Source of the DNA: Porphyra umbilicalis | Taxonomy: Eukaryota > Rhodophyta > Bangiophyceae > Bangiales > Bangiaceae | DNA: 64,000 nucleotides | Direction: 5' to 3' | NCBI GenBank assembly: GCA_002049455.2 | Contig: KV919030.1 | Coordinates: forward strand, 45,192 to 109,191 | In this document: piece after piece, positions 1 to 9,345 of the stretch | Layout: each line of letters begins with the position of its first letter | Numbering within the stretch: position 1 is the first letter of the stretch | Position numbers and translations under genes: made by a program | The notes under the pieces: model-generated | Databases searched by the model: none | Told to the model about the DNA's origin: nothing | Seen by the model: only the letters and a program-made list of their open reading frames with translations

Positions 1-1
1 T

Positions 2-2063
2 GCCGGGCGCGGTTGCGCGGGTAAAGCCGCGCGCGGTGTCGCAGGTGGAGCCTTTCGCCGCGCCGCGGGTGTAGCCGGGCCCGGTGCTGCGGGTGATGCC
101 CCGCGCGCCACCGCCTCCACGGCTGGCTCCGCGGGGGGCGTAGCGGGCGCCTCTGCGGGTAGTTCCGCGCATGCCACCGCCTCCACGGCTGGCTCCGTGC
201 GGGGCGTAGCGGGCGCCTCTGCGGCTGGTGCCGCGGCAAGACCCCCGAGCAGCGCCATGGACCTCGGGATTGAGGTCGAAACGGGCGACGGGGAGGGCGA
301 CGGGGAGGGCGACGGGGAGGGCGACGGGCAGGGCGACCGGACAAGCGACCGGACGGGTGACGATACCGTCGACGAGGCGGACGGCGAGGCGGGAGCTGAT
401 ATGGGCGACCAGATGGGCGGCGAGACGGGCCACGAGATGGACGGCAGGGCGGGTGACAAGACGGCCCAACGGGGGGGGCGACTGGGTGTGCGACGATCCG
501 GACGACGGGGGGAGCGACGGCGTGAGCGACGAGACCGACGACGGGGCCAGCGACAAGACGGACGACGGCGCGGGAGAGGAGATGGAAGACGGGGCGAGCG
601 ACGGGATGGAAGACGGGGCTAGCGATGGGACGGAAGACGGGTCGCGTGTCGGGACGGACGACGGCACAGGCGAAGAGAGCAGTGACGAGGAGGTGTACCT
701 TGTCGCCGCCCGCGTCCGGGCACGGGCCGAGGTTGCGGACCTTAGTCTACTAGGCATTAACGGGGTGGCTGTCTCCACAGAGCAGTTCCGATGGGCAGTT
801 GACGATTTCGTTGGCGACGTTTTTGCACAAGAGCATGGGTTGACGCGCGAGGCGCATAAGGCGTACCTGCAGCAGCGCGGCAGCTACAGGCGTTTTCGTA
901 CACCCCACTTGGTGCATGAGTACGTGAAGCGGACCGTGCCCCTGGCGTCGTCGCCCATCGAGTGCTGCCCCGAGGGATGCATGGTCTTCTCCCTGTAGGA
1001 CGATGAGACGCGGGTGTGCAGGCACCGCGGTGCACAAAGGGACAAGATCGACGGAGTCCCCGCTCTCATTATATCATACTCGCCTCTGACACCGTGGTTG
1101 TGCATGCTTCTCGCGGATCCGATCCTATCTGTGTGGATCGCCGAGACCATGGCACTCGCGCGGCGGCACGCGGCGACGCCTCGGGGCGTCCACAAGTACC
1201 AGGACTGTTACGATGGAGAAAGATTTCGCGGTTTTTGTGCTACGGGCGTCATCACCGAGGACACCGACATTGTGCTGAGCGCGGCCATCGATGCAGCGGG
1301 GTTTTGGCGGCAAATGGGAGAGAAGATGGTGCCAGTCGTGTTCACGGTGTTGAGCTTGCCCCCGGACGTGCGGTCCTAGGTCGCTTGCATGCTCCCAGTC
1401 CTGATCACACCCGGAACCAAGGAGCCGGCCGACATGGACTCCTTCTTGGAGCTGACGCTCCACGAGCTGAACGGTCTGGCCGTCGGTGTCGACGGGATGC
1501 ACGTCCACGGCCTGGAGGGCGCGCGCAAGGTCAAAGCCGTGCTCCTCGGCATCGCGACCGACATGCCCTGCGGCGATAAGGCCGCGCACATGGTGGGGCA
1601 CAGCGGACGCGTCGGTGGTCGGCTGCGCCCGCTCGAGGGAGCGCTATCGCCCAGTGGCACAAAGCATTAGTTCCCACCGATGGATCCGAGGACGGGCGCG
1701 CCGCTGTTTGCGGTGTCGGCGACGCCCATGGCGGTCCGCAGCAGCGCCACCATCCAGGCGCAAGCGGGCGCCGTGGAGTCCCTGCGCAGCGCCGGTTGGC
1801 CGGCGGCACACGTCGCGCGCATGGTGCGCTCCACCGGCGTCTCGGGTTGGTCGGCCCTTTTCACGCCCGGGCCGGAGGGGCGCGCCACCTACCCCAACAT
1901 GGCATACTTGTGGGCACTCGGCCCCACGGCGGCGGCGCCCTACGACCCCATGCATGTGCTCCTATGCAACGTCGCCCCGCAAGTGTGGAGGCTAGTTAAC
2001 GGCGTGCTGGCGGCCGAGTCGGGTGTTACCGACGATTTAGTCGTCAGTGTGCTTACACTGTAA
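2..2063 (+). pseudogene. Decayed tnp2-type (CACTA/En-Spm-like) transposase, partial at left edge
   Basis: One reading frame is open from the window edge. It begins with Ala/Gly-rich repeats and an acidic Asp/Glu/Gly region (12-bp units at 287-334). After a frame change at an 8-G run (471-478) it continues as a transposase-like protein. Recognisable tnp2-style stretches are a CCPEGC cysteine motif near 965, a VVFTVLSLPPDVR stretch near 1340-1376, then LITPGTKEPADMDSF, and finally DPMHVLLCNVAP near 1950. The frame holds three TAG codons (996-998, 1377-1379, 1668-1670), each where glutamine would fit, and ends at TAA 2061-2063. The transposase would cut and rejoin the element's ends in the nucleus; this copy looks dead. 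The family call rests on motif order seen by eye. The true start lies to the left of the window. Confidence 0.65.
107..238 (+). repeat. 66-bp direct tandem repeat, two copies
   Basis: Copy 1 spans 107-172 and copy 2 spans 173-238, with a few substitutions. The 66-bp unit equals 22 codons, so the duplication keeps the transposon frame open and adds a second Ala/Gly/Ser-rich segment. Confidence 0.85.
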
Positions 2064-2155
2064 GGAGATTTCAATTACTATAAATAACTACATTTTATTG
2101 GGCCTGTTCTTGGTTTCGTGGGACTTGGTCTCAGCGCCTCTTCACATCGCAGCCC

Positions 2156-2764
2156 TTGCGTGTCAAATGCGGATCATCTTTGCTGGGAACAAGGGTCCGA
2201 GGCCGAGCCACGAGCGCATTGTCAGTGCCGGAAGGCCGGGATCCGCCAAGGGAAACTTACGACACATCGGAGAGTCATTGTGACACAGCAGTGAAGAATA
2301 TTTCCGTAGGGCTGGTCATCCAAGCCGTTCCATTTGCAACGGCCGACGCGATCGCATCGGTTGCCTGGTTTGGGGACCAACTCGTCCCCGCGGGTGGGGG
2401 GGGGCGACCCCCGGCCGACCGCATCCGAGCGCTCGGACACGCGGCGGGCGATGTGCACCGACGGCGGGTGGTCGTGGCGGCGGCGCCCGGCGGACGGGCG
2501 CACGCCGCCGCCGCCGACGGCATTGCGGGGCACATCTCACGCGGGCGCGACACGTACAAGGCGGTCACCGAGCGTCGGGCCGCCGCCGTCGACGGGCGGA
2601 TGTGTGATGGATGTGGCGCGGTCGTTGGGGTGGAGGACCGCCCTCTACGCGTCTGTGCCGTATGCCGCGACGCGCGCTACTGCGCGCGGGGGTGTCAAGC
2701 AGTCGACTGGCGGCGGGGACACCGCGCAGTGCGCCGGGGGAGCGCGACCGCTCGGACCGTGTAG
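2156..2764 (+). CDS. Small MYND-like zinc-finger ORF, probably degenerate
   Basis: The ORF gives 202 aa. The C-terminal 55 residues resemble a MYND zinc finger: CDGC, then CAVC after 12 residues, then YCARGC, then a Trp and His. MYND fingers bind proline-rich protein partners. The last expected cysteine after the histidine is absent (HRAVRR), so one zinc site looks incomplete; a TGC triplet lies one base out of frame at that spot. The N-terminal half shows no domain. It lies 93 bp after the dead transposase and could be a gene fragment. The ATG used is simply the first in frame; a shorter start is possible. Confidence 0.4.
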   Translation: MRVKCGSSLLGTRVRGRATSALSVPEGRDPPRETYDTSESHCDTAVKNISVGLVIQAVPFATADAIASVAWFGDQLVPAGGGGRPPADRIRALGHAAGDVHRRRVVVAAAPGGRAHAAAADGIAGHISRGRDTYKAVTERRAAAVDGRMCDGCGAVVGVEDRPLRVCAVCRDARYCARGCQAVDWRRGHRAVRRGSATARTV

Positions 2765-2863
2765 AGGTGTATGCGTGTGACCACGGGTCACGGAAGACAT
2801 GAGGGAGCCTGCGTCAAGGGCTGTTGGCCTCTACGCCACGTCGTGAAAACAAACACTGAGGTA

Positions 2864-2993
2864 CAGTGCGTTTTTGTTACAAGAGACAGCTGATTCAGCT
2901 CGATATGAATAAAAGTGGCCTACACGCACTGGAGTGGAAGACTCGCGACCCATATTCCCTTGTAGACGATTCTCTTGTAACGAGAACGCACTG
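2864..2993. mobile_element. 130-bp mariner-type MITE
   Basis: The ends are 23-bp inverted repeats (2864-2886 and 2971-2993) that match at 21 of 23 positions and begin CAGTGCGTT. The element is flanked on both sides by TA (2862-2863 and 2994-2995), as expected for Tc1/mariner target duplication. The interior has no coding capacity. It sits about 235 bp upstream of the CHLM start codon. Confidence 0.8.
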
Positions 2994-3228
2994 TATTCCG
3001 CACCATTTGAACTGTATCTAGAACTAGAATTAGGGCAACAGAGAGATTGAGCTGATCCAGGGTGGTCCTGACCTCCTGACGTCGCCGTGGTGGAGGTTGC
3101 GGATCACAACCAATGTAGCCAGCGCTCCCATCCCCCGCACCCCCGTCGCGCTCCCCCTCGCCACCGTGCTTCCCACCGCCCGCCCGTTGCCACCTTGACC
3201 TACCTCTGCTCCCACCCACCCGCTCTGC

Positions 3229-4451
3229 ATGATGGATTCTCCAGCGTTTGCTCCCACTGGCAGCCTCCCCCTACGCGCCGCCGCCACGACCCGGCCGGTG
3301 CTGGGCGGCCGGCCCCGGCCGGCCGCCGCCGCCACGCCCCCCGCCGCCCGGCGGGCGGCGCGCATGGTCACTGAGACTGAGATTGGCTCGGCCGACAAGG
3401 AGGAGGTGCGCGAGTACTTTACCAACACGGGCTTTGGGCGGTGGAACAAGATTTACTCGGACGATGACAGCGTCAACGCGGTGCAAAAGGACATTCGGGA
3501 GGGGCACGCCAAGACCGTCGACACGGTACGTTGGCCGGGGGGGTTGGGGGTCAGCGGGTCGGGCGCGCGGGGCGCGCCAGGGCGCGCCAGGGAATTTTGG
3601 TTGTTTGCGGCTGGGGGTGTAGTGGGGGCCTCGGCGCAGCGGCAAGGGTGACCGTGGCGGCCGCGGCGCGCGGTGTTGCCCCCGTGCGCCACCGAGAGCT
3701 CCTGCTGACGCTCGCATTGGTTGTTGCCCCCGCCTGCTGCGTCTTGCACTCCCCGTGCCTGCTCTTTACCGGGGACCGTGGTGCGCGCCCTCTGCGACCC
3801 GCGGCCACTGCCGCCCATCCTTGTGGGTGGCCGCCTGTTTTCCCGCGCCCGCCCACCGCCCCCCCCCCCCGGCTGCCCCCCCTCCCCCCCCCCCCCCAGA
3901 TCCTCTCGTGGGTCGACGAGGACGGTGACGCGGCCGGCCAAACGTTTTGCGACGCTGGCTGCGGCGTCGGCTCCCTGGCCATCCCCCTCGCCGCCCGCGG
4001 CGCGGTCGTCACCGCGTCAGACATTTCGCCGACAATGGCCGCCGAAGCGGCGCGCCGCGCGGCGGCGGAGCTCGACGCCCCCGCCGCCGCGCGCGCAACC
4101 TTCCGCACCGCCGACCTGTGCGCCCTCGACGGCTTTTACGACACGGTCGCGTGCGTCGACGTGATGATCCACTACCCGCAGGCGGACGTGGACGAGATGA
4201 TTGCGGCGCTGTCGGCGCGCGCCAAACGCCGCCTCATCGTCTCGTTTGCGCCCAAGACGCTTGCGTATTCGCTGTTGAAAAAGGTTGGCGAGTTTTTTCC
4301 GGGGCCGTCCAAGGCCACGCGCGCCTACCTCCACGCCGAGGCGGATGTGGTCGCCGCCCTCGAGGCGCAGGGGTGGACCATCCGCCGGCGGGGGTCGACC
4401 GCGTCCAAGTTTTACTTTAGCAACGTGCTCGAGGCGGTGCGCGAGGCGTAG
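3229..4451 (+). CDS. CHLM: Mg-protoporphyrin IX O-methyltransferase, plastid-targeted
   Basis: The enzyme methylates Mg-protoporphyrin IX with S-adenosylmethionine, the step after magnesium chelation in chlorophyll synthesis. There are two exons, 3229-3525 and 3900-4451, joined in phase 0 (282 aa). The 374-bp intron starts GTACGT and ends in a long C-rich tract before CAG. Residues 1-45 form an Arg/Ala/Pro-rich plastid transit peptide with a phenylalanine near the N-terminus, as in red algal transit peptides. The mature part carries YFTNTGFGRWNKIYSD, the SAM motif I DAGCGVGSLAIPLA, and DVMIHYP. The C-terminal FYFSNVLEAVREA is typical of the family. Two ATGs lie in tandem (3229, 3232). The 3' end is 177 bp from that of the convergent NUDIX gene. 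Confidence 0.95.
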
Positions 4452-4628
4452 ATGGGGGGGGGGGGGGGGGGGGGCAAAGATATCGCGGTGTCGGGGGCGG
4501 TTTGTAAGCGTAAAAGTTGGGTGCTGTTGGTACATGTGGGCGACGCGCTGCCGCGCGGCGCAGCGGGAGAGCAAACGGCCAAGGCAGCCTGCCGCGGCCA
4601 CCCCCCCCCCCCCCCACCCCTCCCCTCT

Positions 4629-5656
4629 TCACACCGTTTCGGTGTCGTACCCGGCCGCCCGCAGGTAGTCGAGCGCGGCGAGCCCGACAAACGAGGACGG
4701 GAGGCTCATCTCCCCCCCCAGAATCATGCGGCGGATGGCGCCGAGGCTCGCCGTGTGGATGGTGATGTACTCCTCCGCGTCGAGGGCGGCGGGCGACGCC
4801 ACGGGCGCGGGGTCCAACGCGAGGAAGAGGGAGTAGCGGTTGCGCGAGTACTTGTCCGCCGCAACGACCGCGGGGAGCGGGGCCGACGGGGTGGCGTCCC
4901 CATTGCCCCCCCCCCCCCCCCCCCGCCGCCGCCGCCGCTGCCGCCGCCGCCGCCGCCGGCACCGCTGCCCCGTGGAGGAGCAGCGGCACAAAGCGGCCGG
5001 CGGCCAAGTGGGCTTCCTCCTCCAATTCGGCGGCGGCGGCGTCGACGAGGGAGCCGTGCTTGGCCGCCTCGTACATGCCCGCGGGGAAGCCCGGCATGAC
5101 CGCCGCGGGCCCCGGCTGGTACTCCCGGATGTACGTGACGGTGCGCGTCGCCGTGTCAAACGGGAAGACAAACACCGACGCGCAGGCGGGGAGGGCGGCG
5201 GCGGCGGCGGCCGACGCGGCCTTGGCCGCCCCCACCGCCGCGCGCGCCGCGGCGGCGGTGCCCCCACCGTCAAACGCCGGCGGCGCCGTCACGTCCCCGT
5301 CGCTGTCGTTGCCGCCGCCGCCGGCCGCAGCGTCGGCGGGGGCGTGGCCGACAATGTCAAACGAGACGAGGCGCCCCGACGGGTACCGCACGAGGCGCTC
5401 GGTGACGGTTTGGTAGCGGCGGAAGAGGACGCGCTCTGCCTCAACGACAAAGGTGGGGGCGGGGGGGGGGGCGGCGCCCCCTCCCCGCCCCCGCCGTCGC
5501 CGCCGCCGCGCGGGCCGCCCCAGGCGCCGTCGGGCACGGGTGCCGCCGTCGTCATGCGCGGCGCGCGGCGGCGGGGGGGCCACGCCGCCCCCGCCGCCGC
5601 CGCTGCGGCCGCGCCCGCCGCCGCCCGCCGCCGCCGTCGGGGCGGCAGTGGCGCGC

Positions 5657-5687
<31 letters not shown>

Positions 5688-5801
5688 CGGCGGCGGGGCG
5701 GTCGACAGGGGGTGGCCGAGCGGCGACAGCTGCCGGGACGCGACGCGGGTCACCCGCCGGGCGGCCGCAATGGCGGCGGTGACAAAGGAGAGGAGCGGCA
5801 T
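4629..5801 (-). CDS. NUDIX hydrolase (ADP-sugar pyrophosphatase-like), frame broken at two homopolymers
   Basis: The family cleaves nucleoside diphosphates linked to another moiety, for example ADP-ribose. The likely start at 5801 opens a basic, alanine-rich presequence (MPLLSFVTAAIAAARRVTR), which suggests an organelle. The frame must change at an 11-G run (5461-5471) to reach the body (FVVEAERVLFRRYQTVTERL, then ASVFVFPFDTATRTVTYIRE, then PGFPAGMYEAAKHG). It must change again at a 19-C run (4906-4924) to reach the tail ending YDTETV. The Nudix box reads AELEEEAHL where REUXEEXGU is canonical, so the catalytic Glu cluster is kept but the Arg and Gly are not. Total length is about 390 aa. The breaks look like homopolymer miscounts rather than decay, because all three segments read as protein. 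Confidence 0.7.
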
Positions 5802-6091
5802 GCTTGGGGGTGGCGCGGGGGGAGGGGGGGGGGGGGGGGGGGGGGGAGGAACGGGGGACGGGAATAGGCCAGATGGAGCCGGCAGTGACGGACACGCACA
5901 CGGGGGTGGCGGTTTCACCACACAATCGGCACGGCGCGACGGCGCGATCGTCGCTCAGGGGCAGGGGCGGAAGAGCATCCACAAGGGCGGCACGTGGGCG
6001 CCCGGCGTGCGCCGCGGCTCGTCACGACCGCGCGGGGAGGGTTGGCGCCGCCGCCGACGCGGGAGCGTGCCTGGCGGCGTCACTGCGGCCG

Positions 6092-6822
6092 GCGCAGTGG
6101 GGCTTAGACCGTGTACCTTACAGATCTGCGAATCCTCTGCAATGGCGTGTTGCAGACTGCTTGCAGGTCTGGAAAAGTGGCCGCGTGAGCCACGAGCAGC
6201 ATGATTTCCTGCAGCAGAGATCTGCGGAGCAGCTCATTGTCGTGCATTTATGCAAAAAAAACGGAGGACCGGTGCTTTTCTTTCATGGAAAGCACCGTGA
6301 CGGTGCGAGGATCTTGTGCCAAAAAGTTCCAGCGTGATCCCCCGTTTTTTTCTGCCCACGATAAGCCTTTATTGTTTTTGACCTGCAGGAAATCTGCTGG
6401 TAAAATGTTGCAGGTCGCTGCCGGACCCCTGTTGCAGCGCACATTTTCTGTGCCGGGTCTGTGGAAACCTGCAACTGGGCTGCACTTGCAGCGCATGTCT
6501 TCAGCATCAAGTCTGCTGCAGAATGACGATAACGGCTTCCTATTGGTGGAAGCGAGATAACTCCGCGCCTGCTAGGAGTTATACTAGCGTACAGCAGAAG
6601 AACAGCACGAGCTGAGCATCGTCTCAGCATTTGGATGTTGCAGACAAGCAGCGAAAGAGCAGAAAACATGCGTGCCGATCTGCCAGATATCTGTTGAGCC
6701 AGCAGGCTGCCAGCACAAAATGGCCCGACCTGCAGCCATTTGGCAGACTGTGGAGATCCTGCAACAGCCTGCAACACGGAATCAGCAGATCCGTAAGGTA
6801 CACGGTCTAAGCCCCACTGCGC
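6092..6822. mobile_element. 731-bp non-autonomous DNA transposon with 38-bp terminal inverted repeats
   Basis: The termini 6092-6129 and 6785-6822 are inverted repeats matching at 37 of 38 positions, starting GCGCAGTGGGGC. The interior is less GC-rich than its surroundings and crowded with TGCAG/CTGCA pentamers, many near the ends, which could be protein-binding repeats. No convincing coding frame is present. I could not find a clear target-site duplication. It lies about 290 bp upstream of the NUDIX start (measured on the minus strand). Confidence 0.8.
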
Positions 6823-7982
6823 GGTGGGCCGGCCGCGGCGCCGTTGGCCGACCGGGCAGCGCTTGGTCCCCAAAGGGCGGATGCGCTTGTGTGGTTCGGC
6901 CGGAATCTTCCACATGTCACACCAAGATGGGGTCCGCCCCGCCACGGCGCCCGGGCGTGCGCTCCCCGCACCCGCCACGCAAAAAAAAAAAATAGTGGTC
7001 GCCCGTGCAGACGCGCGTGCAGCTGGGCGCAGAGGGGCTCCACGCACTGGGGGAGCGCACGCCCCACCAGCCCTCCGTCAAGCGGTCGGTGCGGGGGGAG
7101 CAAGGGCTCGACGACGTCTGCTCCTCCAGTCGGAGCCGCGGTGGGAGGACGACTTCCCGTCGCGGACCGCGGCGCGTTTGGTCAAGCATGATGCCGACGG
7201 CGATGAGGGGGGTGCAGGGGATGATGGGGGGGGCGACGGCGGCGGCGTTGGAGAGGCGCGCACCAACGGGGTGGCCGCCAGACGTTGTGAGTGCGTTGAG
7301 GGGTGTGCGCGCTGGTGGCGGCAGGGGCATCGTCCTTATCGACTCCCTTGTCGCGCCCCTGCTTTGCATACCTTGGATCATGCTCCGCACATCGATACCG
7401 CTCGGCATCTCGCGGTGTTCCGCAGTGACGCGTCACGTCGAAAGTGGCTCGACAGTGCACCAGGCACGCAAGGCGAGTAGGAACCACGCGCTCAATAAAA
7501 ATGAGAATGGTCAACGACGTGCTACCGCGCAGACACTATGCGTGCCGACCCCCATGGCGCTGCAGCCAACAAAATCCGCTCGCTCTCACCCCGACCCGTG
7601 CCGCGTCCTCATGGAGAAAGTACGGCACAAGTGGCTGTAGGCCGCGACTGGCAACTGGCAGCGCCCCCGCGCTCGACCTTGGCAATGCACTCGCGTGAAC
7701 TGCGCACGCTTGTCAAGGACGGCTAGTCCGTTGTTGGGCAGCCCTACACCCGTCTCAACGTGCGGCGCCTCGTCGTACCAGCCCACGCCTGAGGTCCCCC
7801 TCGTCTCGCGGCCTCCCAACCATCCACCAGCGTGATGCGGGTCAAAGCATCAACAGCACCCAGCTCCATCACACCCCTCATCAGCGTAGCCACCAACGCA
7901 GTGCCCGGCCACCGCCACAGCGCCTGCCCAGCTCACCGCAGCTAACCGCGTTGCTCATTCACTCACCTCCCCCCGGGCGCCA
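6823..7982. other. Intergenic stretch, no credible gene
   Basis: Open frames exist on both strands (for example 7005-7640 on +), but none shows a domain, and opposing frames are equally long. A possible polyadenylation signal AATAAA lies near 7494 on the + strand. A run of 12 A lies near 6980. Confidence 0.4.
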
Positions 7983-8645
7983 TCACCGCCGCAGCTGCTC
8001 CAGCCGCGACTGCAACGCCGGGTCGACCACCTCCTCCGCCTCTGCCACGCCCGTCGCCCCCACCCGCGCGGTCGGCACGTCTGCCAACCCGCCCGCCACC
8101 TCCAAGCCGAGCTCGTCCATCACCGCATCGACCATCTCGTCGGCGTCGGCCGCGTCGGCCTCCCCCGCCAGCGCGTCGTCCACGGCCTCGCCCATCATCT
8201 CGCTCGCCAGTGCCGCCCGCCCGCTCTCCCGCTCGTACTCGCGGAGGACGCCGCGCAGCTGCGAGCCGCCCACATCCATCGACTTCATCGCGGCGGTCGC
8301 CGATGCGAGGGCGCCCGCCATGGCCGCCGTCGCCGCCGCCGCGTCGAGCTGCGACGCGAGGCCGTCCAGGCGGGTCACCGCCGACGACAGCGACGCCATA
8401 GTGCGGCGCGTGCGCACAAGGCCGGCCGCTTCGGCGCGCGCGGCGGCCACGTCGCCCCGCCCCGCGAGCGTCTTGATGCGCGCTTTTTGGTGCGCCTCGG
8501 TGCGCGACAGCTTGAGCCGCTCCCGCGTGAGGGTGCGGGTGGAGCGGCGGAGCTGCCGTTTTTGGGCCCGCACCTGCGCGGCGGGCGTCTCGGGGGGGGA
8601 GTCGGGGGGAGAGTCGTCGTCCTGCCGATCGTAGGACGACGACAT
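7983..8645 (-). CDS. VPS2: ESCRT-III subunit, CHMP2/VPS2 family
   Basis: ESCRT-III subunits polymerise on endosomal and other membranes to drive inward budding and scission; VPS2/CHMP2 recruits the VPS4 ATPase. The single exon encodes 220 aa, close to the family length (about 220). The Snf7 core is visible as a basic helix (RAQKRQLRRSTRTLTRER), then QKARIKTLAGRGDVAAARAE and LVRTRRTM, matching the family's LVRTRR signature. An acidic region with DEMVDAVMDELGLEVAGGL follows, and the C-terminal MIM1 motif is DPALQSRLEQLRR. The first 20 residues are acidic and Pro/Ser-rich rather than the usual membrane-inserting FGRR-type start, so the N-terminus is unusual. Its upstream side carries a 25-bp minisatellite. 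Confidence 0.87.
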   Translation of the reverse strand: MSSSYDRQDDDSPPDSPPETPAAQVRAQKRQLRRSTRTLTRERLKLSRTEAHQKARIKTLAGRGDVAAARAEAAGLVRTRRTMASLSSAVTRLDGLASQLDAAAATAAMAGALASATAAMKSMDVGGSQLRGVLREYERESGRAALASEMMGEAVDDALAGEADAADADEMVDAVMDELGLEVAGGLADVPTARVGATGVAEAEEVVDPALQSRLEQLRR

Positions 8646-8722
8646 GGTGCGGCAGCGGCCTGCCGCCCAGGCCACGGACAAGAAAAATAAAAAGCGGCAG
8701 TGGGTGACGCAGTGGGTGGAGA

Positions 8723-8943
8723 GGATGTCGACAACAGGAGGCAGAGAGGCTGTCGACAACAGGAGGCAGAGAGGATGTCGACGACAGGAGGCAGAGAGGG
8801 TGCCGACGACAGGAGGCAGAGAGGGTGCCGACGACAGGAGGCAGAGAGGGTGTCGACGACAGGAGGCAGAGTGGGTGTCGACGACAGGAGGCAGAGAGGG
8901 CGCCGACGACTGAAGAAAGAGAGGGCGTCGAGGAAAAAAGACA
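8723..8943. repeat. 25-bp minisatellite, eight full copies plus a degenerate ninth
   Basis: Units begin at 8723, 8748, 8773, 8798, 8823, 8848, 8873 and 8898, each about GGRTGYCGACRACAGGAGGC plus AGAGA. The last copies diverge. The array starts 78 bp upstream of the CHMP2/VPS2 start codon, so it lies in the promoter or 5' UTR. Because 25 is not a multiple of 3, ORFs through it are artefacts. Confidence 0.95.
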
Positions 8944-9267
8944 GGCGCAGGGGAGCCGCTAATGAAGAAGGCCGCCGGCGGGCCGCGTCGAGGGAGCCGT
9001 GTCGGGAGAGGGAGGCGGGTGTGGTACGGAGGGGGCCCACGTCCGCCGCGTTGCAACAAGGACCGATAACGCCCCTCTCACTTGGGTGGCGCACGTCAGC
9101 TTGACATCAGCCGGCTGATTGGCTAGCCAATAGCGTGGCGATCGTTCAAGCAGTAAGACGACCGGCATCAACATGCAGATGCGGAGAAGATCGCTTCGAT
9201 CGCGTTTGTAGTTGCTCGAGGGATCGTCATGATGCGCACGTGCTTCGCGGCACGTACCAGATATGGG

Positions 9268-9345
9268 AGGTGATTTTTTTATTTGAATCATGCTGATTTT
9301 AATGATTGAAATCATTTTCCCTAAAGGTCTGATGATTTAAATCAC
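9268..9345. repeat. AT-rich dispersed repeat, copy 1
   Basis: It begins AGGTGATTTTTTTATTTG and contains repeated TGATT/AATCA half-sites. It resembles the copy at 21038-21131 over most of its length. The stop codon of the weak minus-strand gene (9337) falls inside it. Confidence 0.6.

Noticed and set aside
996..1670. Reassigned UAG codon (Gln) in this genome
   Set aside because: Host genes here end in TAG (4449, 20353, and the minus-strand stop at 54138-54140), so a nuclear code change is unlikely; mutation in a dead element explains the stops.
6283..7047. 254-codon minus-strand frame across the 731-bp element
   Set aside because: It crosses the element boundary and shows no domain; a chance frame.
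8723..8943. CRISPR-like array
   Set aside because: Units abut without spacers and the host is eukaryotic; it is a minisatellite.
8700..9104. Plus-strand ORF through the minisatellite
   Set aside because: The 25-bp period rotates frames, so open frames there are artefacts.
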